The notes under the pieces: model-generated
What the model was told of the DNA's origin: nothing
Database searches by the model: none
The model's input: only the letters and a program-made list of their open reading frames with translations
DNA from: Cohaesibacter intestini
GTDB taxonomy: Bacteria > Pseudomonadota > Alphaproteobacteria > Rhizobiales > Cohaesibacteraceae
Length of the DNA stretch: 64,000 bases
Direction: 5' to 3'
Assembly: GCF_003324485.1 (NCBI RefSeq)
Contig: NZ_QODK01000001.1
Location: 868,001-932,000, forward strand
Translations under genes and position numbers: made by a program
In this document: positions 55,923 to 63,233 of the stretch, piece by piece
How positions within the stretch are numbered: position 1 is the stretch's first letter
How the letters are laid out: every line of letters starts with the position of its first letter

Positions 55923-56726
55923 ATGGAACCGAGACCCATGATGCCTTCTGCAATTGATCCCGCTACTCCCTTTGATCCTGTTGGACATGAAAGCGTTTCC
56001 GCCGGGGTTGTGCATCAGATCGAGGCGATGATCGTCGACGGCATCCTGAAAGATGGCAGCCGGTTGCCGTCCGAGCGGGAGCTGGCAGAGGCGATGCAGG
56101 TCTCCCGGCCCAAAATCCGCGAAGCCCTCCAGCAGCTCGAAGCGCGCGGGCTGGTGAGCATTCGGCATGGGGAAGGGGCTTTCATTGCCAAGTTGAGCGG
56201 GGCGGCGATGACCCCCGCAATGCTGGACTTGTTGGGGCGGCATGGGGAAGCCCTGTTTGATTATCTCGAATATCGGCGCGAACAGGAGGCCTTTGCAGCG
56301 CGACTGGCTGCCGACCGGGCAACGTCCGCCGACAAGGCACGGATCCGGTCCATCATGGATCAGTTGGAGCAAAGCTGGGAGAACCAGGATCAGGCGGCGT
56401 CGATCAAGGCGGATTTTCGCTTTCACAGTGCGATCATCGATGCCAGTCAGAATAGTCTGCTCATCCACATGATGGCTTCGATCTATGATCTGACCCGCAG
56501 CCGAATTTTCTACAATCGCGACTTTCTGCTCAGCATTGATGGCTCTGGACGTCTGTTGCTCGATCAGCATTTGGCTCTTGGTCAGGCGATCCTTGATGGC
56601 GATGTGAAGGCTGCCGAAGAGGCGGCCCGGGCGCATCTCGATTTCATCGAACGCTCTTTCCGGGTTGGGCAGGAGCAACAGGAGCGGGAAATCAAGGCCC
56701 GCAAGCGGCAGCTTCTGGCGCGTTGA
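55923..56726 (+). CDS. GntR/FadR-family regulator (LldR/PdhR-like)
   Basis: A 267-residue regulator with an N-terminal winged HTH (about 25-95: RLPSERELAEAMQVSRPKI, then REALQQLEARGLV) and a C-terminal all-helical FCD ligand domain (about 110-240, with the metal-binding Asp/His pattern DFRFHSAIIDAS). Divergent from dld, so likely a lactate- or pyruvate-responsive repressor of it. The start could be 55923, 55938 or 55941; I see no deciding ribosome site. No clear FadR-type operator was identified in the gap. Confidence 0.9.
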   Translation: MEPRPMMPSAIDPATPFDPVGHESVSAGVVHQIEAMIVDGILKDGSRLPSERELAEAMQVSRPKIREALQQLEARGLVSIRHGEGAFIAKLSGAAMTPAMLDLLGRHGEALFDYLEYRREQEAFAARLAADRATSADKARIRSIMDQLEQSWENQDQAASIKADFRFHSAIIDASQNSLLIHMMASIYDLTRSRIFYNRDFLLSIDGSGRLLLDQHLALGQAILDGDVKAAEEAARAHLDFIERSFRVGQEQQEREIKARKRQLLAR

Positions 56727-56890
56727 CCTGTTGGGGAGGACAGCCTTCGTAGTCTGACGGTCTTTTGCTTACGATTTCCTGCCTTTATCCTTGATGTCTT
56801 GCACCTGTCATCTAAAACAGGTTGAACTGACGCCACTTTGGCATCGATGCCTCTTATTCCAAAGGAAGCAAGACAAAGGACCAGAATGTC

Positions 56891-58231
56891 ATGCGTATGA
56901 TCGGCCTCTTTTTGATTGCCGCCGCATTGGTTGCACCGCTTTACTGGTTTTGGCCCCTGATGGGCCACCATGACCAGATTGCCCTGATGAGCCAGTATAT
57001 TGGCTGTGTTGCCTTGATTGCGATGGGTGTTTCGCAGTTTCTTGCCCTGCGCTTGCGCTGGCAGCAGATGATTTTCGGTCCTCTGGATCAGATTTATCAG
57101 CTGCATAAATGGCTTGGCGTCATCGCCATCACGGCGATCCTGCTGCATGATACGGTGGATGCCGAAATGGATGGGTTGGGGGCGGAAACGCTGCTGGTCG
57201 AGGTTGCGGAAACGCTGGGGGAGTTGAGCCTGTATGGCTTCCTGATCCTCGTGGTTCTATCGATTGCCACCTATGTGCCCTATCATCTCTGGCGCTGGAC
57301 CCACCGCTTGATGGGCGCCTTCTTTGCCGCCTCAGCCGCGCATTATCTGTTTATTCTCAAGCCCTTCGATGTGCTTGATCCACTGGGACTGTATGTTGGC
57401 GGCTTCTGTGCTTTGGGGATCCTTTGCTATCTGATTACGCTGTTGCCTTTTTCGCTGTTTGCCGGTCGCCATGCCTATCGGGTGGCCTCTGTCGAGCAGT
57501 CCGGAGAGGCGGTGGCCGTGTCTCTGGAGCCCGAGAAGAAAGGCATGAAGCACCGGGCCGGGCAGTTTGCCTTTGTGCATTTCACCGGCAAGGGCAAGAA
57601 TGAAGCGCATCCTTTTACCATTTCCAAGGCTCCGGAAGGGGACCGCACCCTGCGCTTCACCTTCAAGCCACTGGGTGATGACACGCGCCTGCTGGCGCAA
57701 GATGTGGTTCCGGGTGATGCGGTGCGGGTATCGCCGGCTTATGGGCGGTTTGAATGCGGTGGCAAGAAGCCGGAAGTCTGGATTGCCGGCGGGATCGGCG
57801 TCACCCCGTTTGTCGCCTTTGCTCAAAGCCTGAAGAAAACCGATCCGCCGGTTGATTTCTTCTATTGTGTGTCCGATGCCTCGAAAGCGGCCCATTTGCA
57901 GGATTTTGCCAATGTGGCAGAGCGCTGTCCTAACTTCCGGATGCATCTGGTGGAAAGCTGCAAGACTGGCCGCCTGAATGTCGATCTGGTCGAAGCGCGG
58001 GTGGAAGCACCGATGTCTGATGTGACGGTCTATTATTGCGGGCCAGACTCAATGCGCAAGCACCTGCAGGCAGGGCTGGTTGCCAATGGTTTGCCCTCTC
58101 GTCGCTTCAAGTATGAAGTGTTCGAAATTCGCTCAGGCATCGCTGTGACGCCGGTGTTGAACGGGGTCGCGCGGCTGGCGGAGTTTCTGCTGAGGGGCTT
58201 TTTGAAGCGCCGGGCTGAAGCCAAAGGCTAG
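56891..58231 (+). CDS. Ferric-reductase-like membrane flavohaem oxidoreductase
   Basis: A 446-residue protein. The membrane part (1-200, about six helices) carries paired candidate haem ligands His72, His86, His138 and His151. The soluble part has FAD-binding RAGQFAFVHF and HPFTISKAP (about 218-246) and NAD-binding IAGGIGVTPF (about 298-307), ending in YYCGPDSM. It fits the ferric reductase/NADPH-oxidase superfamily, moving electrons from NAD(P)H across the membrane; the acceptor is unknown. It follows the GntR gene by 164 bp. A strong bidirectional terminator follows. Confidence 0.88.
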   Translation: MRMIGLFLIAAALVAPLYWFWPLMGHHDQIALMSQYIGCVALIAMGVSQFLALRLRWQQMIFGPLDQIYQLHKWLGVIAITAILLHDTVDAEMDGLGAETLLVEVAETLGELSLYGFLILVVLSIATYVPYHLWRWTHRLMGAFFAASAAHYLFILKPFDVLDPLGLYVGGFCALGILCYLITLLPFSLFAGRHAYRVASVEQSGEAVAVSLEPEKKGMKHRAGQFAFVHFTGKGKNEAHPFTISKAPEGDRTLRFTFKPLGDDTRLLAQDVVPGDAVRVSPAYGRFECGGKKPEVWIAGGIGVTPFVAFAQSLKKTDPPVDFFYCVSDASKAAHLQDFANVAERCPNFRMHLVESCKTGRLNVDLVEARVEAPMSDVTVYYCGPDSMRKHLQAGLVANGLPSRRFKYEVFEIRSGIAVTPVLNGVARLAEFLLRGFLKRRAEAKG

Positions 58232-58254
58232 GCAGCAAAATCTCTTCGCTTGTA

Positions 58255-58294
58255 GAAAGGCCCGGCATTTTGTGTGCCGGGCCTTTCTTTTTTT
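58255..58294. terminator. Bidirectional terminator, ferric-reductase-like/AKR genes
   Basis: Perfect 13-bp stem GAAAGGCCCGGCA/TGCCGGGCCTTTC (58255-58267 with 58275-58287), 7-nt loop, T-run on the plus strand. It lies between converging genes. Confidence 0.92.
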
Positions 58295-58300
58295 CAGCTC

Positions 58301-59284
58301 TTAGTAAGCGCCACGCACATGCTCGGCGATTTTGTCGTTATAGAAGGCGATCAGCTCGCGATGGGTGGCTTCTGACAGCGGAGGCAGGGACGAGATGGCC
58401 GCATTGCGCACCGCCTGTTCCGGTCGACTGGCGCCGGGGATGATGGTGGAAACCGCTTCGTGATCCAAAATCCAGCGTTGGGCGAAATTGGCCATATCCA
58501 TGCCCTCTGGCATGAAGGCCTTCATCTCATTGACCAGCTGCAAGCCGACCTCATAAGGAACACCAGCAAAGGTTTCGCCGACATTGAAATGGGCCCCGTC
58601 GCGGTTGAAATTGCGATGATCCTTGTCAGAAAACTGGGTGCTGGCCGAGAATTTGCCCGACAGGATGCCGGATGCCAGTGGCAGGCGGACAATGATGCCG
58701 ACGCCTTTTTCCTGCGCTTTTGGCAGCAATTCGGTGGTCAGCTTCTGGCGGAACAGGTTGTAGATGACCTGCAGGCTGGTCAGCCCTTCCTGCTCAAGGC
58801 AGATCAGCCCTTCCTCGACGGTTTCGACGCTGGCCCCGAAATTGCGAATGCTGCCCCGTTGCTTCAACTCGCGCAGCCAGTCAAAAATTTCGCCATTGCG
58901 CATCACATCGGTCGGCACGCAATGCAGCTGAATGAGATCGAGGCAGTCGACACCGAGGCGGTCGCGGGATGCATCCACAGAATCGATCAGCGCCTGTTTG
59001 CTGTAGCCGTCTGGATAGACCGCGCCACGACCGAATTTGGTCGCCACCCGAATTGCCGGGTCATTTTTACTGGCCAGAAACTTGCCGATCAGGCTTTCCG
59101 AGCGGCCATCGCCATAGACATTGGCGGTGTCAAAGAAGGTGACGCCCTTTTCATAGGCGGCCTCAAGGATGGCGAGACCGGTTTCTTCAGCCACTTGCTC
59201 GCCCCAGTCGGCGCCCAGCTGCCAGCAGCCAAGACCCACTTCGCTGACAGCAAACCCATCTTTGCCCAATTGTCTCTCACGCAT
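58301..59284 (-). CDS. Aldo/keto reductase
   Basis: A 327-residue NADPH-dependent TIM-barrel reductase. The catalytic tetrad is visible: Asp52 and Tyr57 (FFDTANVYG), Lys83 (ATKFGRG) and His121 (IQLHCVP). It is nearest to the bacterial AKRs with RQLGKDGFAVSEVGLGCWQLG at the N-terminus. The C-terminus has IIPGASRPEQ for NADP. Substrate unknown; probably reduces toxic carbonyls. It reads toward the ferric-reductase-like gene. Confidence 0.93.
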   Translation of the reverse strand: MRERQLGKDGFAVSEVGLGCWQLGADWGEQVAEETGLAILEAAYEKGVTFFDTANVYGDGRSESLIGKFLASKNDPAIRVATKFGRGAVYPDGYSKQALIDSVDASRDRLGVDCLDLIQLHCVPTDVMRNGEIFDWLRELKQRGSIRNFGASVETVEEGLICLEQEGLTSLQVIYNLFRQKLTTELLPKAQEKGVGIIVRLPLASGILSGKFSASTQFSDKDHRNFNRDGAHFNVGETFAGVPYEVGLQLVNEMKAFMPEGMDMANFAQRWILDHEAVSTIIPGASRPEQAVRNAAISSLPPLSEATHRELIAFYNDKIAEHVRGAY

Positions 59285-59608
59285 CGTTACCTCCCGCGCA
59301 GATTGTCCTGCGCCCTTCGTGCTTTTGTGGTCGACCCGTTAGACGGATGGGGCGACCGCAGTCAAAATCTGTCATTGTTCCATGGGATGACTACGAAATG
59401 GACTTTCGCAGTATTGCGATGATCCTGCGAGTGCCTATTTTCGTGAAAGCATGGACGAATGCTGCTGTTCCGGTTATGCATGCCGTATAAGCAAATCAAA
59501 GCCTTGCAAAAGACATGATATAGACAACCTGTTTATGCAAGTTGCCAAGAGAACATCGAAAAGCATGCTTTGCGGCGTGCCAGGAAAATCTTGAGATCGG
59601 ATTGAACC
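59285..59608. other. AKR-TerB divergent intergenic region
   Basis: 324 bp between divergent genes; it must contain both promoters. I see no convincing promoter pair, operator or hairpin; the right half is AT-rich (about 59460-59560). Confidence 0.5.
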
Positions 59609-60079
59609 ATGTTTGACAGCTTGATGCAATTGTTTCGCGAAATGTCCGGCGGAGACAGCGAAAAAGCCCTGTTTCAGGACGGGGATTGTCGCGTGGCAGT
59701 GGCCGCGCTGATGGTGCAGTTGATTTCAGTGGATGGCGTGATCGATGGGGCGGAACAGGCGCGCCTGAAAGATGTGCTGAAGAAGCGCTTCTCCCTCTCC
59801 GACAAGGAAACCTCCGAGTTGATCTCCATTGCCCATGAGCGGGAAAAGGAGGCGGTGGATCTCTACGGCTTTACCTCCGTGTTGAAGCGCGAATTGGACG
59901 AAGCAGGCCGGGTTGAAATCATTGAGATGATGTGGAAGCTGGTCTTTGCCGATGGCGAAATCCACGAGTTCGAAGACAATCTGGTCTGGCGCGTGGCGGA
60001 GCTGCTCGGTGTGTCGCGGCGGGATCGCATTCGCATGCGCCAGTCCGTTGAGTCCCATGCAGACAAGGCAAGCGAATGA
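59609..60079 (+). CDS. TerB/DjlA-like acidic helical protein
   Basis: A 156-residue all-helical protein with the TerB fold: two repeats containing ISVDGVIDGAEQARLKDVL (about 38-56) and VFADGEIHEFEDNLVWRVAELLGVS (about 112-136), each with an acidic D-G-E/D metal-type site. TerB relates to tellurite resistance and stress, but stand-alone alphaproteobacterial copies have no proven role. Its stop overlaps the next start (ATGA), so it is translationally coupled with the amidotransferase. Confidence 0.85.
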   Translation: MFDSLMQLFREMSGGDSEKALFQDGDCRVAVAALMVQLISVDGVIDGAEQARLKDVLKKRFSLSDKETSELISIAHEREKEAVDLYGFTSVLKRELDEAGRVEIIEMMWKLVFADGEIHEFEDNLVWRVAELLGVSRRDRIRMRQSVESHADKASE

Positions 60080-60795
60080 CCAACGGGGCGGGGGCGGAAC
60101 CAGCCCGAATCCTCATTGTGCTGCATCAGGAAACTTCGATTCCGGGGCGTGTCGGTACAATGCTGGAAAAGCGCGGCTTTCATCTTGATATCAGGCGGCC
60201 GCGCTTTGGAGATCCCTTGCCCTATACGATGGCAGAACATGCGGGCGCTGTCGTGTTTGGCGGGCCGATGAGCGCCAATGATCCGGATGCCTTCATCAAG
60301 CGCGAAATTGACTGGATGGCTGTGCCCTTGAAAGAGGACAAGCCGTTGCTGGGCATTTGCCTTGGAGGCCAGATGCTGGCCAAGCAGCTGGGCGCACGGG
60401 TCAAGGCCCATCCCAAGGATCAGGTTGAGATCGGCTATTATCCAATCAAGGCGACGGATGCGGGCGAGGCAATGATGCGTTGGCCGAGCCGGGTCTATCA
60501 GTGGCACCGGGAGGGCTTCGAGCTGCCCAAGGGGGCGGAGCTTCTGGCCGAGGGGCAGGTCTTTGCCAATCAGGCCTATCGCTACGGGGCCAATGCCTAT
60601 GGCTTGCAGTTCCATCCGGAAGTGACCATGCGGATGATGATGCGCTGGACCACCAAGGCATCGGATCGGCTGAAACTGCCCGGTGCGCGCAATCGTCGCA
60701 ACCATTATGCAGGGCGCCTGTTCCATGATCCGGCGGTGGAGCGCTGGTTGATTGCGTTCCTTGATCACTGGATTGGTCGCGCCGATCAAGCCTAG
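60076..60795 (+). CDS. Class I glutamine amidotransferase (GATase1-like)
   Basis: A 239-residue protein of the GMP-synthase-type amidotransferase fold. Nucleophile Cys95 lies in GICLGGQML, and the His-x-Glu of the triad is in LQFHPEVT (about 188). No synthetase domain is attached. Stand-alone members include gamma-glutamyl-hydrolase-type enzymes. Coupled by a 4-bp overlap to TerB. It is followed by the candidate sigma-54 sRNA locus. Substrate unknown. Confidence 0.88.
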   Translation: MTNGAGAEPARILIVLHQETSIPGRVGTMLEKRGFHLDIRRPRFGDPLPYTMAEHAGAVVFGGPMSANDPDAFIKREIDWMAVPLKEDKPLLGICLGGQMLAKQLGARVKAHPKDQVEIGYYPIKATDAGEAMMRWPSRVYQWHREGFELPKGAELLAEGQVFANQAYRYGANAYGLQFHPEVTMRMMMRWTTKASDRLKLPGARNRRNHYAGRLFHDPAVERWLIAFLDHWIGRADQA

Positions 60796-60825
60796 AGATT
60801 GTGGGGCTGGCTTCTCACGCAAGTC

Positions 60826-60838
60826 TTGCAATTTGCAA
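60826..60838. promoter_or_regulatory. Putative enhancer dyad 1 (TTGCA-N3-TGCAA)
   Basis: Perfect dyad, arms of 5 bp, centre 60832. It lies 31 bp after the amidotransferase stop and 21 bp (two helical turns) centre to centre from dyad 2, the spacing expected of tandem sites for a sigma-54 activator. Confidence 0.55.
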
Positions 60839-60846
60839 TAGTGGCC

Positions 60847-60859
60847 ATGCAATCTGCAT
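60847..60859. promoter_or_regulatory. Putative enhancer dyad 2 (ATGCA-N3-TGCAT)
   Basis: Perfect dyad with the same N3 spacer and TGCA core as dyad 1, centre 60853, about 115 bp upstream of the -24 element. Confidence 0.55.
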
Positions 60860-60965
60860 CGACAATCGTTATCGAAGGGTTGCCGGTGCGTTTGCCTGTT
60901 CAAGATATTGTGGCTTGCCCTCTTCGAACTCTACCATATATGGAAACGGCTCGCGCGCGCCTTGC

Positions 60966-60981
60966 TTGGCACGATGCTTGC
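60966..60981 (+). promoter_or_regulatory. Sigma-54 (RpoN) promoter, full consensus
   Basis: TTGGCACG (60966-60973), four bases, TTGC (60978-60981). The invariant GG and GC are exactly 10 bp apart. It matches TGGCACG-N4-TTGC without mismatch. The predicted start of transcription is near 60993. Confidence 0.75.
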
Positions 60982-60992
60982 GATGAAGAAGA

Positions 60993-61080
60993 CAAGCTGG
61001 CCTTGAGTTTTGCGTAGCCAGCTCTCAATTCGAAAGCCCCGATGCATGCGTGTTTTTTGTCTGCATCGGGGCTTTTGCTG
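60993..61080 (+). ncRNA. Candidate sigma-54-dependent small RNA
   Basis: A predicted 86-88-nt transcript that begins where the RpoN promoter would start it. Hairpin 1 (AGCTGGC/GCCAGCT, 60995-61001 with 61017-61023, 15-nt loop) opens at the 5' end. A 9-nt single-stranded linker (61024-61032) follows, and then a 14-bp terminator hairpin (61033-61046 with 61062-61075) with U-rich stretches in its loop and tail. A 72-codon TTG-start frame crosses the region but has no ribosome site. I do not recognise the RNA. Function unknown; a trans-acting Hfq-type RNA is plausible. Confidence 0.6.
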
Positions 61081-61081
61081 T
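61033..61081 (+). terminator. Terminator of the candidate small RNA
   Basis: Perfect 14-bp stem AAAGCCCCGATGCA/TGCATCGGGGCTTT with a 15-nt loop that contains six T, followed by TTTT and a later TTTTT. Confidence 0.85.
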
Positions 61082-61269
61082 TTTTGCATTCTTTTTACGC
61101 AATCTGCGGGATTGGGCTTGCAGGCTTGTCGGTGGATCGCTACATCACTGATGAGTTTGGCGCTGGAAAATCCAGCCTTTCCAGCCATTTTAGGGACCTG
61201 CAATTTGCACCAATCAGCAGCCGCGATTTGGCTATGGCCAATCGGTCCGGCGATCCTTTGAGGAACAAG

Positions 61270-61548
61270 ATGACCGCAATCATTCAGCTTATCGACATGA
61301 TCCTTTCCCTCTATACCTATATCGTGATTGCCTCAGCCGTCTTTTCCTGGCTGTTTGCCTTCAACATCGTCAATCCACGCAATCAGATTGTGGCCAGCAT
61401 TTATGAAGTCTGCTGGCGATTGACGGAGCCGCTTTTGTCGCGGATCCGCAATTTCTTGCCGTCAATGGGTGGGATGGATCTGTCGCCGATTGTTTTGTTG
61501 CTCGGTATCTTCTTTATCCGTAATTTGCTGCGCACGGGCATCTACTAA
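61270..61548 (+). CDS. YggT-family membrane protein
   Basis: A 92-residue integral membrane protein with two hydrophobic segments (about 5-28 and 68-88) separated by a loop (NIVNPRNQIVASIYEVCWRLTEPLLSRIRNFLP, about 31-64) that carries the family's RLTEPLL pattern. YggT relatives influence osmotic stress or membrane shape and division. The start at 61270 has GAGGAA six bp upstream. It lies behind the sRNA terminator and converges on ppa. Confidence 0.88.
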   Translation: MTAIIQLIDMILSLYTYIVIASAVFSWLFAFNIVNPRNQIVASIYEVCWRLTEPLLSRIRNFLPSMGGMDLSPIVLLLGIFFIRNLLRTGIY

Positions 61549-61606
61549 GCGATTGGCAACAGACGCGGTCCTATGGCCCGCGCTATCAGATTTTTTCGGT
61601 ATGAAA

Positions 61607-61646
61607 AAAGCGCGGTCCCCGATGGGAGCCGCGCTTTGTCTTTTTT
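61607..61646. terminator. Bidirectional terminator between YggT gene and ppa
   Basis: Nine-bp stem AAAGCGCGG/CCGCGCTTT (61607-61615 with 61629-61637) extended by an inner CCC/GGG; T-run after it on the plus strand and A-run before it for the minus strand. Confidence 0.88.
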
Positions 61647-61662
61647 AAATCGATGATGAAGA

Positions 61663-62187
61663 TTATTTCTTCATGTTGTCGATCGAGACCTGAATCATTT
61701 CCTTGGCTTTTTCCGGGCCAGCCCAGTCTTCGATTTTGACCCATTTGCCTGGCTCGAGATCTTTGTAATGCTCGAAGAAATGCTTGATCTGCTCGATCAG
61801 GTTTTTCGGCAGGTCTTCATAGGTCTTGATGTGATCATAGTGGCTGGTCAGTTTGGAATGGGGCACGGCGACCACTTTTTCGTCTTTGCCGCCGTCATCT
61901 TCCATGATCAGCACGCCAACCGGACGGGCGCGCATGACAACGCCGGGCTGCAACTGGGCATCGCCAACGACGAGCACGTCAATCGGATCGCCATCATCGG
62001 CCAGCGTGTTGGGGATGAAGCCGTAATCGCAAGGATAGGCCATTGGGGTGAAGAGGAAGCGGTCAACGAAGACGGCGCCGGAATCCTTTTCCACTTCATA
62101 TTTGACGGAAGAGCCTTTCGGCACTTCGATCACAACGTAAATGTCTTCCGGGGCGTCTTTGCCAGCTGGGATTTCGCTAATATTCAT
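61663..62187 (-). CDS. ppa: Inorganic pyrophosphatase
   Basis: A 174-residue family I cytosolic Mg2+-dependent pyrophosphatase, driving biosynthesis by hydrolysing PPi. Metal-binding acids are in the [11 protein letters not shown] segment (Asp65, Asp67, Asp70); KYEVEKDSG (29-37), PYDYGFIP-like [11 protein letters not shown] (51-61) and DYxHxKxxxDLP-type [12 protein letters not shown] near 116 are family motifs. Normal length for bacteria. The promoter lies in the 425-bp gap to its right. Confidence 0.96.
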   Translation of the reverse strand: MNISEIPAGKDAPEDIYVVIEVPKGSSVKYEVEKDSGAVFVDRFLFTPMAYPCDYGFIPNTLADDGDPIDVLVVGDAQLQPGVVMRARPVGVLIMEDDGGKDEKVVAVPHSKLTSHYDHIKTYEDLPKNLIEQIKHFFEHYKDLEPGKWVKIEDWAGPEKAKEMIQVSIDNMKK

Positions 62188-62612
62188 CAGTCAACTCCAA
62201 TAGGGTCTCGTGCCGGATAGCCTCAAGCCTGTGCAGGCGCAAAGGCATCAATTGCTTGTTGCCAGGGACCATGACAGCCTGACGAGGGCATGCATGATAT
62301 GCGCAGTTGCCTAGCGGTTTAGGGCCATTGGAACGGGTTGGCAAGACAAACCTTCGATCAAGCCCGCATCTGGCGGTGGTTGACGGTTTTTTCCAAATTG
62401 TTTACCGACAATCCGCTTTTTTGAGGGGGATAGCCGGTATTTCGCAAAGATGATTGGGCGTGAAACGCATTTTTCAAAAAAATCTGAGAACCTTTTTCCA
62501 TGCCAAAGCGTCTATCCAATGAGGCGCGCGACCCGATCCGCCCGCCGCTTGGTGAATTCACGTTTCATATTGCAGGGCAATTTTTGGGACAGGCAGCAGG
62601 GGAGACAGTCAA
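62188..62612. other. Gap between ppa and the four-cysteine protein gene
   Basis: 425 bp with divergent promoters. TTGACG at about 62379 is a good -35, but the -10 at 17 bp (TACCGA) is weak. An AT-rich run lies at 62376-62420 and 62460-62490. No tRNA or gene was seen. Confidence 0.45.
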
Positions 62613-63212
62613 ATGGTTGCTTTTGATCCGGTCAAATTTATGGGTTTTGTTGCGGGAACATCTTTTGCTGCCAGTCTGCTTTTGCTGTCCGGTCCGGCCG
62701 GGTCTGCGGAAATCTCCCATGCCTACAGCAAGCTTGATGAAGCCTCCTGCATGACGCTGGTGGTCAATGAGGAAGAAGGTTGGAGCCAGCAGGTCTGCAA
62801 GGGCCATGACGGCATTGCGGTCTTTGTGTCCGAGGGGGATCTGCGGATGTCCCTGTCTTATCGCAATCAGGCTGCCGATGATCGTTTTTTCACCTTTGGC
62901 AATTTCAACCGGGTTGGCGACACTATGGAATGGCGGCTGCGGGATGAGGAGGGCAGGAAGGTGCCTTTTGCGACCATCCTGCGCTGGTATGTGTCTGTGG
63001 AACAGCCGCGCGAAGAGCAGGCTTTGGTGATCACCAAGATCGAAGAGAATGATTTCTGCATTGCCGGCTTTGTCGAGGCGACGGCTGAGCGCAATGCCTA
63101 TCTTTTGGCGCGCGACGTTGCCGATCAAGTGGTACCGGGCTTTGTTTGCGGTCAGGATCAGCCTCAATGGCATGGCCAGACCGGGCCGTTGGCCTCTGCC
63201 ATGACCCGCTAA
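62613..63212 (+). CDS. Conserved-type hypothetical periplasmic protein, four cysteines
   Basis: A 199-residue protein not recognised. It starts with a signal peptide (hydrophobic core about 11-28, cleavage near GSA-EI at 32). The mature part has four cysteines, at ASCMT, QQVCKGH, NDFCIAG and GFVCGQ (about 46, 62, 149 and 179), which could form two disulphides. It is rich in beta-strand-like segments (GIAVFVSEGDLRMSLSYR; FFTFGNFNRVGDTMEWRLR) and ends polar. GGGGAG precedes the ATG. It converges on the flavin monooxygenase gene. Function unknown; I would expect relatives in Hyphomicrobiales only. Confidence 0.75.
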   Translation: MVAFDPVKFMGFVAGTSFAASLLLLSGPAGSAEISHAYSKLDEASCMTLVVNEEEGWSQQVCKGHDGIAVFVSEGDLRMSLSYRNQAADDRFFTFGNFNRVGDTMEWRLRDEEGRKVPFATILRWYVSVEQPREEQALVITKIEENDFCIAGFVEATAERNAYLLARDVADQVVPGFVCGQDQPQWHGQTGPLASAMTR

Positions 63213-63233
63213 GGCTCCATCTATGACACGGGC

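Noticed and set aside
60799-61017. 72-codon frame between the amidotransferase and YggT genes
   Set aside because: TTG start with no ribosome site, no recognisable protein features, and it overlaps the sigma-54 promoter and the 5' hairpin of the candidate sRNA.
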